The notes beneath the pieces are model-generated. The model saw nothing but the letters and a program-made list of their open reading frames with translations. It made no database searches and was not told the DNA's origin. 64,000 nt of DNA from the NCBI RefSeq assembly GCF_008831285.2, contig NC_045142.1, forward strand, positions 2,485,001-2,549,000. Direction: 5' to 3'. Origin of the DNA: Nymphaea colorata. Taxonomy: Eukaryota > Streptophyta > Magnoliopsida > Nymphaeales > Nymphaeaceae. Shown one piece after another: positions 1-14,125 of this stretch. The position numbers and the translations under genes were made by a program. Each line of letters starts with the position of its first letter. Positions within the stretch are counted from its first letter, which is position 1.

Positions 1-653
1 AAAAAAAAAAAAAAGTAAAGATGAGTATTTAGGTTATTTTAAAAAGGAAACTTAGTTCTTCCATTTTTACCCTTGTAAAAAGATATTTTATTGGGAAAGT
101 ACAAGGACATTTTTGTCATATACAACTTCTTGTATCTTCCATGGAAATAAGGCAAAAGAACAAAAGGTTGGACGTGTAAAGGGTAGAAGACAAATTTCCA
201 CTTCAGTTTAGTCAAATATCTCCAACTTCATCTCTGGATTTCTTGTCCCATTTGGGTTGGATCTAGATTTTACAGAATTTGAATTAATTGGATTTGATTT
301 ATAAAAACTTAGATTAAGGCTTCGGTTTTACTTCTAGAAACCGATGTTTTTTTTTTTAATTTATTCGCTTGGGTCAGATTTCTATCGATCCTAGTCGAGT
401 ATCAAACTCGGGTTTGGACTCAGTTGTCAACTTGCATACAAAATCCAAAATTGAAAAATAATCCGTTCTGATATTTTTATCGCATGCATTAAGCTGTTCC
501 AGAGATCGGATTAGTATATCAAATCCATTAACAACTCCACCGTTGTTTGTTGATGGTAAGGAAGATAAAATCCTGAATACCATTGAAGCATCTGAAAGTT
601 TTCTCCCCTGTTTTAAGGAAGATCAATCTGATTTTTTTTTGGGTATCCGTAGA

Positions 654-740
<87 letters not shown>

Positions 741-2459
741 GTTTTGTATAATCCCCGAGTCCATGCCCGATGCGTAGAATCCGGCACTTAGATATACTTT
801 TTTAGAATAAATTATTTGTATGCATTAAATTCTCTACAGTTGGCTTTAAACCTTACATTAATAAAGTTAAACAGTTACATTTCATAATGGGACGTCCCAA
901 AAAGTAAATTTCATGTAAAATCAAACACCAGAGCATTGTTTCAAACATAAAGCAGAATGCGCATTAAAATTTCCATATGAGAACATTTAGGTACCATAGC
1001 GGCCACCGGTTTAATTACTTTCAATTTATTTAAAATTCTGAACTATAAAAGAAAATCAACAGATCGTAAGACATAAAACAAAGTTTCAAAATTCATTAAT
1101 ATAAATAGTATAGTGATGTAAATATGAGATAAAGCTAAGTTTTATATCATTGGGAGATGCACTGCTGTTATAAGTTCTGAGATATATCATACAATGAAAA
1201 AGATATTCTGCCAGTGGGGTGGGGTCGGTGGTAACAGGTTCATGGAATTATTATAGAATAAGCTCCAAAATCGAAATATATAAGAAAAATGATATTATAT
1301 CCACGCATGTGAGGTGGAATAGGGGCCGAATGGTTATCCAATCCTCCCCCAATTGAATTTTTTCTCATAAGCATCCATTACTTAGAGACAATTTCAAAAT
1401 TTTTGTTCATTTATTATAATTGACAAATTGGTGCTCAAACCTTTTTAGCTTCAACAATTTGATACTCTAACAATTCCACTACCAAATCACAAGCTTACAT
1501 ATGAAGAATGGTTTATCCCATATTATAACTTATTATTTTATTTTCTTGCTAGGCTGTTTGCATTAGATTTTGTCACAAAAGAAAAAATATTTCATGATAA
1601 AGTTTAGCTTCATGCATTAATTTCAAAATTAGTTAACTAAAAAAAAAAAAGAGATGAATTTGTTAATGACAAGATTTTGAGCACGGGAATGTCAAGTTCA
1701 TATAATGGAGGAACACGCACCAACCATCGCGTGGGGTCCAATCATGGAGAGGGGAGAGAAAGAAGGGAACGTGCTCTGGATTAGCTCCAATTTTCCAAAA
1801 GGGAGGCAGACCCCGTCGGTATAAACGTATCACCTTCTTCCCCAATGGGTAAATGCTCGTGTCATTATCATCACCATCCCCTGCGTTTATTTATCACGTT
1901 TACCGACGTCTGGTCGCGGCTGACTGTCAATGGTCGGTTTCCTTCTCCTTGGAGTCAGAGAGTCCATGGTGGCCTTTCTCCATTTTTGTTGGTGGTCGTA
2001 ATTTTTGTACCATTTTCATGGTTCTTGGTTTGCAATTGCTTTTCCTTTGTGGGCATGTGAACATTTTGACTCTCGAGGCTTTTGTGGCGCCTTTTCTTTC
2101 TAGCAAAATTTGAACGGGGGTGGTGTTCTTTTGGGGAGATTATCAAAGGGAGAGAAATTGGTTTTGGGTTTTCCGGATTATCTTTTGTTTGTATTGAGAC
2201 TTTAGAGTTTAGAGGCGAAATTCCATAGCTTGAGAAGGTTTAGAAAGAGTGTTATTTTCTCTTGTTTTTTTGTTTTTCTGGTTATAATCAAGTCGCGGGC
2301 ATTGGTTGCTAATTGTTTGCCTTTAGATGTTGAAGAAGATTCAAGAAGTGGTTGTTTTCTTTGTTGCTTGTTTTTTTCTCTCTTCAGGTCTGCGGCTAGG
2401 TTCTTCATGTCAACTGCAACCTTTCATGCCAAGTAGAAGGCAACGGTCTTCCTGCTAAT
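1..2459. other. Upstream region without a supported gene
   Basis: No coding region can be supported here. The stretch is AT-rich and carries a (TA)n/(GA)n microsatellite near 657-738. The last few hundred bases probably hold the promoter and leader of the GC1-like gene. A plausible 3' splice site (ctcttcag) lies just before the start codon. A nine-codon upstream ORF (ATG at 2408, stop ending at 2437) would sit in the leader if transcription begins upstream of it. Confidence 0.5.
657..738. repeat. Compound (TA)n-(GA)n microsatellite
   Basis: About 58 bases of TA dinucleotides with one internal CA interruption run directly into about eleven GA dinucleotides. Open frames across it encode only Tyr-Ile or Arg-Glu runs and are not genes. 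Confidence 0.95.
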
Positions 2460-5400
2460 ATGGATGAAGCCAGCCTTCAGCACGTGCTCACCGCTGATTC
2501 GGTTGTCTCCCGCACAGGAAGGACCCGGAGATGTTGTGTCTCGGAGAACAGTGGGACAGGGGGTTCTTGTTTCACCGAGGGATTTGCTTGGATGAAGTTG
2601 TCTCGGCTGCCTCAGTTTGGTGACGAAACTGTTCCATCTCGGTCGCATTTCGTTGACGTAATTCACTTGCACCTGCTCATCCGCTGTTCTCTGTTTCTCC
2701 TTTTGAGCTGAATAAATTTTCGCCAATTGTTGGTTAATTGGTTGTGTTTATGATGCATATGGATTATTCCCGCATGTAAATCGTACTTTTTGATTCATTA
2801 AAGTCTTACACCGGATTTGGTTTTTAACTTGTATGTTTTTATGTTTGTTGTGTAAGGTGCCTCATGTACGCCAGCTTTGTGCTTGGGATTGTGGTCTTGC
2901 TTGTGTTTTGATGGTTCTGAGAACTCTTGGGTTTGAAGACGGAGATATTCATAGTCTCGCCGAGTTGTGCCGCACAACAAGGTATATATGCTTCCGAATT
3001 GTGTGCCATTTGGGGATTGATATTTAATTGTTTGATAAAATAAACAGAAACGTAACATCGTTGCTTTAAAGTTAGTGTCGTGTACTTTGTGATGCGAAAA
3101 CATTTTTTTATCTACTTTTTAGTGTCTTGTGATCTGTTCCCTGCTTCCTGATGGGATCATGAATTCCCGGCAGTGAGCATTCGCGTGATGTTTCTTTGGT
3201 TCTTTTTGTTTAATTAGTTTGACACTGCCTGTTCGTATTAGACATCGGTTATCAACTATAAAGACATGCGGTTTTCCAGTTTAACTGTTATTTTTGTTCC
3301 TTAGTTGCCATGTTCATTCCGCTACCAATTGAAGTAGTGCTTCTTTTCTCCTGATTGTTGAATGTTTCTTAGCAGATCAATGATATCTTGCATTTGCCAC
3401 AAAATTTTCGTTTAGATGTCAATAGGTTAACTCTGGTTTGGCCTTTTCACGGAAAATCTACCGAGAAAATTTCAACATATGTCTAGTTCAGAGGTTTTTT
3501 TGAAGGAAACATGACATATGCCACGTGCAACACTGGCTTCCTGTATTTCTTTAAAGAATCGTATTTCAAAATATATCTAATTCTGGATGTCTAAGGGTAC
3601 GGAGACTCTTTTCTTGATTGAATGATTAATATTTTGCTGATTTTTTTTCCACATGTGATATATTTGGAACTGTTATTTATGGGTATAGTTCATATTCTTG
3701 AAGCAGTAAAAGTTAGTCATGTTTATTTACATCATTAATTGGTCTATTTGGGTACACCTAAATCCAGCACTTGTTTTATTTGTAGCTTATTGTTGGTGAT
3801 TAATCTTGTATCTTTTCTGACCTAAAGATTAATGCCTCATGCAACATCATAATCACAGATTCAGAATCCAACTTTTTGTTGTTAAATAATTCATCCTTCG
3901 ATGGAGACTTGGTTGGTCAACCTGTTAGTTGGCTTTGTGCTGTTTTCTTTCTTTTTTCCTCACTCTAGAAACTAGAAACAGAGAATTCCATATGATAGTG
4001 GAAACTTTTGCAGGTATGCGTTGAAATATTAGCATGATCATAATGATCTTTACAGCAAAAAGCATATAGAATTAGTATCCCAAGTAGAAAAAGTTATGCA
4101 TTGCAGAAATTAATCTCAATATGAATAAACTACTATATCAAGATAATAATTTGTAACCACCTCAACAAATGAGAAGTTATCTTTCAGCTTGTGATATCAA
4201 TAAGGAGCTAGCCAGCTAGGTACTAGCGAAATGGGAATGCAAACATGATTCTAACTGAGCCCATCAAAAATTTGCTTGTTTAAGAACTATGTTTCTTTTA
4301 CATGGTGTTGATTTGTGTAACTGAAGTGTGAAATATGAAACATCTTGGAACTCTGAGGGTAGATGTGCAGCCCCTGTGAGGGTGGGTTTGGGAGAACGCG
4401 CTAGCTTTTTTTTTTCCAAGACTTAAGCTGTTCAATTCCATCTCCCAAGCTGTGGCTGGGACTTGAGATACTATAACATTTACTTCCCTTATTAATCCTA
4501 GCAGATTTTAACTCTTGTACCATGGATGAGTGTAAAGACTCAATGGTTTTTTGTTTCCTTATGTTAACCTTGGAGCTATGATTAACATACTCGGACTAAA
4601 TATTTTCTTTGGCAGCATTTGGACAGTTGATCTGGCACATTTACTGCACAGGTTCTCTGTGAGATTTTCTTTCCTTACTGTAACTCTTGGTGCAAATCCA
4701 GAATTTGCTGTGGAGACCTTCTACAAGGTGAGTTTTTAAATTGCTATAACATCCTTGTTTTCTTTACCTACAATGAGTTTCACGCGAAGGTGGTCTCAGA
4801 TTTAGGTGAGTCAGGATGATTCTTTTCCTTGTGGATAAAACTTTTGACGACAGGGGATAGTGGATGACAGCCAAATGTCAACCTTTAGCTGTCACTCTGC
4901 ACTGGATGGTTGGGGATATTGGCTCAACGTGGCTTTAAGTATGCTTAATATTCCATCTTCGATTAGGATATATATCATAGTCTTACAAAAATGTGACTGA
5001 GCTTTAATTATTCTGGCCTCCATGGCCACATTTTTTCAAAGTAAGGGCATAGAACAGGCTACTTCTAATACTCTGTTAACAATTCTTGTTTGTAAAATAA
5101 TTATTTTTTCATCCTTGTCTCTCATGTTTCCTTTTCTTGCCTCTGTCATACATTCTGCTTAGATGGGATAAGATAAGGTCTTGGCCCTCCTTATCCCGCG
5201 AAATATATATTTGTAACATTGTTCTTGCTTTCTGATGTTTAGCCAATAAATTTTTTATCAATGGCTGATTTTGGTTAAGGAACTTAATCTGTTGAAGTTT
5301 TGAAAGTACTAAGCCATGGCATGGGTCTATTTTGCCCAATTTCTGGAAAAGAAGAATTGAACGGTCACTGTGGCACATCAAGTGACCCATGGTTCGTACT

Positions 5401-6127
5401 TTATAATTGTGGTTGAGATAGGACATTTATTTATGTGGTAAATGTTCATTTATGTTTTCTTACTGGTAATTTCCTAAGCCTGAGAAGAAGCATATTCAAT
5501 CTTTTATCATGTTTTTAAACACAATTTTTTTTATATGTATTTGCTTACTAGGTTGTGATTGTCTGCATGTGTGAATGTGTTTCTGAGGCAATTTGCGGAG
5601 TACAATTTGGAAGTTTTGAAAGTAAACTTATAGCTATTCTTTTATGGAAATATCATGATGATATTCCAGCATTTTTTTTTCCTACCTGTGTCTTGATTGT
5701 CAATGGTCTGGGTCAAGTTATTTTAAAATTTTAATATGGCTATGGATGCAGTTCCTTTTTTGGGTTCAATTCGAAAATGCATGATTATTTTGGACTGATT
5801 ACTTTTTATATACTTTGATCGTAGTTTTTGTTTTTCTGTTGTTTCTAAATGTGTAGGAGCAATTGCCAGATGATACAAGTCGGGTTGATAGCCTTTTTAA
5901 AAATGCAACTCAAGCAGGAATTAGCATACAGGTACCTATTTTCTTTAAGTTTTTTTTTTTTTTTGTTCGAATCTGCGATGGACAGAGAATGTCATGTCTA
6001 TTCATGTTAAAGCTGAAGGTGCATGCCTACTGAAAAGAAAGTGAGTTTGGGTCTTGAACAATCATTTGGACCCTTTATATTAGCTGAACTTGTGCAGCAA
6101 TTTGCAATCTTGAATGATAAGAAAATT

Positions 6128-6175
<48 letters not shown>

Positions 6176-9100
6176 TGTTTAAGGTTTATTTTGCAAGCTA
6201 AGGTTCTCCGAAAACTTTTCATTTTATCATAAGTTGAATTTCATCTGCTGTAAAACTAAAATTGGCTTCAGAGAAACAGTTATATCGGTCTTATTCTGTC
6301 ATTTCTTTCAAATTGCAGCTAGCTTGGACATAAACATTTTATAGTGGTCATTTTTTATGTTATATGTGCAATGGTTTTCTAATTATTATATGGCCCAAGC
6401 TTCTCCTAGTTCTATAAGCTCTTATCAGTAGATTTTGTTTCTACATTTTTGAGTTGCTTCTACCTGCATGAATTGGCCGCCATGTTTGTTGAGATTGGAT
6501 GTAGTTCTACAATTTTTGTTGTTACAGTGCAGATCCATCAGTGGTGAAGAAATCTCCATCATGGTACTTTCAGGAAGATATATTGCAATTGCCTTGGTTG
6601 ACAAGCTCAAGCTAAGGTTGTAAGTCATTTTTACTGTATTATATTATAGCAAACTATTTTAGGATGCTGTGGTTGTTTGCTTTGTAATGCTGGTAGAAAG
6701 ATGAACATTTTTCTTCCACTTCTCATTCTTTGTTGTTGGTGTGTAGAAAACTTGGTTCCTCCTGTCATCCATATCATGTGGACGGTTATAATCCTCTTTA
6801 TTTTTTTTTCCCTTAAGTGCACATTGGCCAAATCAAATCCTGTAGATGTGCTCAATCTAGACCTCTGAAGAATAAAATCTTGCATCATGTTTGCGTGAAA
6901 ATTTTGAATTTTTTAAGACTTGAAATTATAGAAAAATGCGAGCTATTGATTTCAATGCTCTAATAGTGGACTCCTACTAAACATTGTTGCAATCACATCC
7001 ATAAGGTCAAATTTCAAAAAATGAATGTGGAAAAATAATCAAAATTTTGAAAAACAAAAGTTGGCTATGATAGTAGCACCCCGGTCATTCTAAAGTATGC
7101 ATGTCCACGGTTTGTGCTTATGCTTTTTGTGTTGTTCATATAGTTATATGCATGTTGTGTACATTTGAAAACAAGCACACCAATGGAGTTTGCACGGTTC
7201 TCTGAAAGTGTTAGGTTGGGTGCATGCATTTGTGTGTGTGTGCCCTTATTTTTGTTTGAATTTTTCAGGTAAATATGCTCTGGCAAAAAGTTCCTGTTAC
7301 ACTCTTCAGAATATATATCGGCCTTGTGCAACTGATTTAAAGGAAAGCAACAACTGGGTGCTGGCCTTGGCTAGTTTTTCTTTTCATTTGATTTCTCTGT
7401 ATCATTATACTTTGTCTAGTGGGAAGGCCTAATTTCTTATCAATGTGATGTTTTCTTGCCCTCTTTGTTTTTATCACCTACTTGCACCTTGTTTTTCTAT
7501 ATGTTCAATCACCTACTTCCACGTGAATAAATTTTGTAAGTTTCATTCATTGTTGTTCTGTATGTTATTTTACTGCATGATTATTGATTTGAGAGGGAAT
7601 TTATTGCAGTCATTCTTGGTTGGAAGACTTCTGTGGCTCAGGATGCTGTGGTGGAACTTCTGGTTACATAGGTACTTTACTGACAAATTTATACTTTCAA
7701 GCTGGTTAAGCATTTCATCAAGAAAAAAAAAATCATATTTGGCTAAATACATCTACAATCTCATTCAAGATGATTCCTCATGCATGTTAGATGAAAAATA
7801 GTGACTGCAAAAAGTAAGGGGCTCGGACTGTAGTTTGAAATGCATTATAAGTAACGGCAGTTTGCTCTGCTTAAAAAAATTGGAAAGGCTTTTTCTTTGG
7901 CCAACTGAATGGATTCATATATGCATCTCTTCCTAATTTTGTGTCCATTGCATTCAACTGAATGAAGTTTTTGAGTAGAATGAGCAGAAGAACAAATGAA
8001 AAAAAGTTTAAAAATCTGTTAAGTGTGAACTAGATTTGGTTTGAGTGAGTTATTAAATAATGTACCTGATCAATACAAGATGCTGGTGTTGAAGGAAGTC
8101 TATAATCTTGGAGAGTTTTGAATTTTGGAGCACCTGTTTTTCCATACAATAAGGCTTTATCCTCCTTTTGTTATCATCTTTATGAATCAGATGATATCTT
8201 CTTATAATCACATGAATGTGGTTTTACGTGTTTTTTTTCTTTATTGGTACCTTTTTGTTGCACAATTCAAGCCTTGGTTCTCGATGTAAATAAGGGGAGT
8301 AATGATTCTATCCCAAGCAAACAAAGTAGCAAACCTTTCACATCTCCATATTGATGGTTCTCTATCAAATGAAATGTCTCGAAAATATTTTATCCTATTA
8401 TCTGGTAAACATAGTCTATTTGATTTATTCAGTCTTATTGTGTTCATTTTATAGGTCATTACGTTGTGATTTGTGGCTATGACATGGACACAGATGAGTT
8501 TGAGATCCGAGATCCAGCTAGCTCAAGGTGTTTATTTCTCCACATATTTCCTGCTTATATGAAAGATATCTCTCCATTTTCCACATTCCTATAATATAAA
8601 TTCCAATTTTCCTTTCACTTTTATCTCTAAATGAGCATGAAATTATGTATCTTAATGAACTATTTGATTTAGTGGTAAGGTAGAAGAAATCAAAGCCTTT
8701 TGCCTGATTTCTGTAAGTTGCACTACATCTTGGAAAACACAATATTTATTCAGTCCAGGAAAAATTTGGAAAGTAAACTGAAATCTGCTTATCAGGGAAC
8801 TGATTTTTTTTCTCCCTTTTGCAATTTACCATTTTCCAAAGAATGTATATTTAGAATGTATATTTAGAATGTATATTTGGATCAGCTACTGTTCTGCCAA
8901 TGTTGAATGCACATCGCTGAATCAGTACATCTGAGAATGTACTTTTGATTAAGTATGTCTAGCTATTACTTGGGTATGTCATTCATACTTTTAGGTTTGT
9001 TATGATCCACTTATGCCTTGGGTAGTCCAAATGGATATTGACTTCTCACTTTCTAGTCATGTATAATATCACAAAACATGGTTCAAAGGCCGTGATCGGC

Positions 9101-10862
9101 AGTCAACCTCCAAAAACATCTTTTTGGCTCTAGCTTGAATGGTTCTCTTTGAAGCTTTGAAGTCTATTTTTTTCTCCTCTTTTGCAGCAAAAACAAACAG
9201 ATCTGTCATTGCCTTGCCATTCCCTTTGCATATGTTCCTTTCGCATCTGTACAGAATATGTGGCATCCAAGCCTGCTGAAAATGCCTGTGAATGGAATTT
9301 TTATTGACCTGATTGATGAAATTGTGATATATCTTTTCGTTTTCCTTAACATTGTCACTTTTTTTTTTGTTATTAAGGCAGGATTAATGCTTTTAGCTAG
9401 TTAAATTTGGAATGTCTTACTAACAGGAAGCATGAAAGAGTCTCCCTAGAATGCCTAGAACAAGCTCGTAAGTCTTTTGGCACAGATGAAGATATTCTTT
9501 TGGTAAGTTCTTCTATGTTAATTTGTTTCCAACTACGTAGTAACACATTTTAACTCCTTGATGTTGCATGATTTTTCCTTATTTTATTGGCTAATTTATG
9601 TACTAAATGGTGGACGACTTTTATGCATAAACTCATAGATCAAGACCACATGATGCAGCATGATATCAAGTATTTGCTATATCTGATCATCTATTGGTGG
9701 GTGGTTTCTGGTTATGCATCAAGAAATTTCTCTTCATCCCACCGCTAGATTGTCGTACCTCATTTCTAACCATCAAGGACAGTCCATGTCCCTAGAAAAT
9801 CATTCCTGGTTGCAAGCCACTGTCAAAATTCTGCAGATAGCTAGTGTGTTTCCAAAGAATCTCCGCCATTAGTATTATGATGTTGAAGAGTAAAGGCTGA
9901 CATGCGTAAGTTGAACCTCAGGGGCTTTGACCTGCATAAATACTTAGGAGGCTCATAGATATCATGACGGATGATGCTTACTCGGAGAAAAAATCCAAAA
10001 TGCACTGAACATTGGAGCTGTGTTGCGACCAAATGTAATCTCTTAAAAACAGATGTCACAGTCTACTAGTAAACTGAAACTTTATCATTTACCACTAGTC
10101 TTGTAGAAGATTTTGCCTTGATTCGGCATTCAATGAATATGTCAGAACCCTGTCTCTTAGTTTCCCTAGGATCTTCCTTCCTATTTGTTATAAATGTGAA
10201 GGAAATTAATTTTTTTGGTTGTAGGTTGAAATAGTTAGTCTCGATTCAAAGACGTGGTCCATACTCCTGCCGTTGTGCTTAATCACCAAGTGCTTGGTGA
10301 CTAAATGGGGAAGAAATTCTAAGCGATCTAAATAAATAATCCCTCCCAATTTATTGTGGCACCGACGAATCTCCTTTTGCTTTCATTGTCGTATGGTACT
10401 AATTTTCTGTCTGGGAAAATGAGGCAGCCAGTGGTAGATTTTGTATCTACAGCCCTGGTGTGATCGTTACAGCTTCTTTTTTTCTTGCTTTGATGATACT
10501 GGTACCTGATCATTCATTAATTTTCGTTGTTGTACTATAATAATACATTTGCTGGTGCTTTATTGATTGCATTGATTATTGTCTTCTCAAAAATAGCTGG
10601 CCTTCCACCTTCTCCGTAGTCCTTAAGTGCATTTTTTCCTAAACTATTAGACCATGTCAGTTTGCCTTGGTTTTGCCAGGTTGTTAGGTTATCCATTTGC
10701 TTTCTGCTAAAGGTGCTAGACGAAGTTGCTTTATGTAATGAAAACCAATGATTTGTTTTTCCATTATATATTAGCCGTTCTCCATATCTCTGTGCAATGG
10801 TACATCCCATGTGGCTAACCTTTTTACCATTGAATTTCTGAGTGCAGGTTTATTTAGGGTGA
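2460..10862 (+). CDS. GC1: GC1/GUCD1-type guanylyl cyclase-like protein (9 exons, 274 aa)
   Basis: Joining the exons 2460-2657, 2857-2981, 4616-4727, 5857-5931, 6528-6616, 7610-7671, 8455-8527, 9427-9502 and 10848-10862 gives one continuous 274-residue frame. All introns are GT-AG. The product belongs to the Guanylate_cyc_2 family, which includes Arabidopsis GC1 and animal GUCD1. Arabidopsis GC1 was reported to make cGMP in vitro. Diagnostic blocks are VPHVRQLCAWDCGLAC (67-82), SIWTVDLAHLL, LGANPEF, a GHYVVICGYD block starting at G221, and FEIRDPAS. Q72, C78, H222 and D240 are placed like a C39-type cysteine peptidase signature, so cyclase activity is not certain. The first 60 residues are poorly conserved, and an in-frame leader exon could change the start. 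The last exon codes only VYLG. Exon 5 could end at 6616 or 6619. Confidence 0.88.
6130..6174. repeat. (TA)n microsatellite in a GC1 intron
   Basis: About 22 uninterrupted TA dinucleotides lie in the intron between exons 4 and 5 of the GC1-like gene. Confidence 0.95.
8841..8879. repeat. 13-bp tandem repeat, three copies
   Basis: Three consecutive copies of GAATGTATATTTA lie in the intron between exons 7 and 8 of the GC1-like gene. The final base of the third copy differs. Confidence 0.9.
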
Positions 10863-11011
10863 ACAGTTAAACTCTCCTGTGGATGAGTTATTTTAGTTAG
10901 ATATCCTGTATTTTTGTTGGGATAGTCTGCAACAGTTCATTCCATCTGTCTACACGACCCAACACTCTGTACAGTCTGCTGTAATGTACATATGATGTAG
11001 TTTTTATATGA

Positions 11012-11026
11012 AATAAAAGTAATAAA
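11012..11026 (+). terminator. Poly(A) signals of the GC1-like gene
   Basis: Two AATAAA hexamers (11012-11017 and 11021-11026) lie about 150 bases after the stop codon, following a T-rich stretch. The spacing suits a plant near-upstream element, giving a 3' UTR of roughly 180 bases. Confidence 0.55.
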
Positions 11027-11049
11027 GCTTAGGCTCTTGAGATATCTTT

Positions 11050-13950
11050 TACGTTTTGATGTGAACTCGGAAACGTCCTTGGTGCGCGTGTTTGCATCTG
11101 TGCACATGGACGAGGTAGAGAGTTAGTACCTCTTGTATTCTAGTTTTTCACTTAAAGGAGGTGAACTTTCTTCCACATCATTTTTCACGTATTCTCTCCC
11201 CTCACTGAGTCATCTGACAAACCAGAGTTTTAATTTGCACTGATCTTGTTGGTATTAGAAGTATCTAGGGGAACTTGCTCATTTATTATAAAATATGGGA
11301 CAAGTTATGAATGTCAAAGCATTGTTTTTCCCTCTTTCACAACAGACTGTCTTCTTATTGCCCCTAAAAGAAGGGGTACAGATAAAAGGAAAAGCAAAAG
11401 CAGGCCCTCTGTCAAGGAACTTATTATATCTACTCCCTTTCTTGCACATAAAAGGAGGAGTCTCCCCATCTTTAGATGATAACAGCATCTGTCTCCTTAA
11501 TCTTGCGACTGTTTATACCAAACTGCATCTTTGAAGCTTCAGTTTAATCCTATGGCTTGGTAACCTACTTTAACAAAGTGGGTCTTTGAGATAAATGTAT
11601 TCTGTTAAACCATACTTTTAAAGAGATCTTAGAGTCTTACCCTTCGGTTGATCTGTTATGAGTCACCAAAAAAAGATGCATGAATTTAACTTCAATCATG
11701 TATTGTCAAAATGGATAGAGAAGATGACAGGTTTCTTAACAAAATCTGAACAAAGATTAAGCAAGGGATTTCTCAGATCTAGGCAAGAGGAGAAAAGAAA
11801 TGGGTAGGCATGGGTTGAGATGTACTACCAAGTGTGGTGGGACTCCTTGGGTTTGAAATTCCAGGCGTGAGGCACAATGTCTGACATCTTTGACCATCTT
11901 CTTTCCTTGGCTTTTTAAAAGAATACTCTGTAAGAAACTAATATTGTAAATGGCTGTCGTCCAATTTGTTGCATTGGGGCGCGAGATGAGTGCCGCATCT
12001 CCAGCTGTGTGACTTGACCGATCACAGAGAAAAAAGATACATCCCCCAACATGACTTATGGCACCAACCATGGTCGGATCCATGGTGTGCTGAAACAACC
12101 ACAATCATGGTCTCCTGGGGTTGTCCAGACTGTAAATGGCGACTGGATTAGGCAGAGATTCTTTGGTTTTAGTATCGGATCCCATGGCCAATGATGCAGC
12201 TTTTGTTCAGGTCTGACTCATGAGTTGCTTTTTGGATCAGAACATGGCCCTTTTGAATATGGGCTTTTGGAGACCCGGATTCTGATCCAGTATGACTCAT
12301 CTGAATCTGCTGAGATCATCTTCCTGTTTGTTTACATGATCATTGACTCGTAAAATTTTGTGGGTTCGATTCAGATGTATCTGGATCTGAGAAAGTTGGA
12401 CGGTAAAGGTAAAGCAAGATCAACCTGCTAATCGGATTTAGGTTCAGTATAAAGTTCTCTATTTGATGCAAACCTCTCAACCGGGACAATCAGATCCAGA
12501 TTTCACATTACAAATCATATCCATTAGGTAAATTAAGTCTCCATGAGTCGGGAAGTTAACAACTCCTAGACTCCCCTCCTCAACAAAACTTCCCTTACCT
12601 TTGGGGTCCTAGGCTCCATCAAGGCCGGAGTAAGCAGTGGGTCACCTTCAACATAACAGAGAACCCCCACTTTTTTGCGGCTTCTAAGAGTAGCATCCAT
12701 GAAAACAAAAGCGAAGACATATGCTGTCAATATGTACCCCACCCCGACCAGTATGCTACATTCCTTGGAACCATTATGTAACCATTATGTAGATTCAATA
12801 GTTTTCAGATCTAAAACTGAGTCCAACCCATTTTACTCCCCATTTTTTTACTGACTCCCCTGTAACTAAGATCCAGGCGACTGCCACCTTCGACGAATTC
12901 TTATAATGGTAGAAAACATGAAGGCATAGATCCATTCTGACAGTAATTGTAGGCTAATGGTAACTACGGGCGCAAGGACAGAAACTTCTAAACCAGCTTA
13001 CAGCTACTGAATTACTGTGCATCAAGTAACATATTTAAAGAATAGAAAAGAAAAGCCATCAACTTACTGCTGCAGCTTTTCTGCAGGAAGAAGAAGAAAC
13101 CTGATGGGAAAATAGTGTAACATTCTGATCCAAACACAACCAATTTTTTATCTTTATCGGTTTATTAATGTTCTCTGTCCTTAGCCATGAAGGCTTTAGT
13201 AATTGGGGTTCCATAACCCAACTTCATTATTTTATTGCACTAAGTGGGTGAGGTGATGGGTACACACATGGGGAGGTGGGGAGAGAGGGTGAAGCAGCAC
13301 CAACTCAAGCATGTGCCTGTGTTTCTAATAGAAGTTTGTCTGTAAGATGAACCATTTTAAGTGGTTGCAGCATCTCAATGTGACACAGAACCTACCTGCC
13401 AACTCCAGTTTTGAGGAGGAAGAATCTCTCTCTTTCTCCCCTCCCCTTTTACTATGTTGTTTTACTTTTGCGACTTGTTCTTGTATGTAAGGAACTTATT
13501 GTCTCCAAATTTTGTTATGTAATTTCGGCTCTTTCTCTATCTCACATAATTTAGTAAAATGATTCAGGGACTTGCGGTTTCTTTCTTTTGGAGGTTGGCA
13601 GAGGCCAAATGAGTTGATCTCAAGTGCCCTGGTTGGTGGAATTTCAAGGGCTATGTGTCTCTCACGTGGGCTTCACGTTGTAGGGGGTGGAAAAGGGTAG
13701 CCATATCTAGCACCCTATCAAAGGGGACATTATGAACGCAACCTACCTAGTGTTTGGAACTTTTATGTTGTTTTCTTCTTTTTCCTTTTCAATCTCAGAT
13801 TTTAAAATTCTTATGTTGACTACCTTTGCTTTGCTGTCGGTGTAATTATCATATGCACCTTTCATATATATATACATATATGTTCATGTGTGTGCTTATG
13901 GGTTTGGAAGAATTGAAATCAACCAGCTATTCTGTAGTTGAATAGTTATT
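11050..13950. other. Intergenic stretch, no gene supported
   Basis: Open frames here are short and resemble no family I know, including a 115-codon minus-strand frame at 11757-12104. Part of the stretch (about 12200-12560) is rich in GATCC and GGATC words that recur near 18.9, 31.8 and 35.7 kb, perhaps an old degraded repeat. I see no RNA gene. Confidence 0.4.
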
Positions 13951-14029
13951 TTTTTATTTTGTGTCACTAATAACTGTCACAAAAGGTGCACTTGCAATGG
14001 TTAATTGTTTGACCATTGTTTTTAGCAAC

Positions 14030-14088
14030 AAAAGGTACCTTTTGCGACAATTTTTAACGATACAAAGTAAAAAAAAATCACTTATAAT

Positions 14089-14123
<35 letters not shown>
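14030..14123. repeat. Short dispersed repeat ending in (TA)n, copy 1
   Basis: A segment reading roughly ttttgcgacaatttttaacg followed by an A-rich run leads into a (TA)n tract at 14091-14123. The reverse complement of 17043-17130 reads closely alike and also adjoins (TA)n. The two therefore look like inverted copies of one small non-autonomous element. Confidence 0.5.

Positions 14124-14125
<2 letters not shown>

Noticed and set aside
11757..12104. 115-codon minus-strand ORF
   Set aside because: It has no family resemblance and no supporting signals; a frame of this length is expected by chance in 64 kb.
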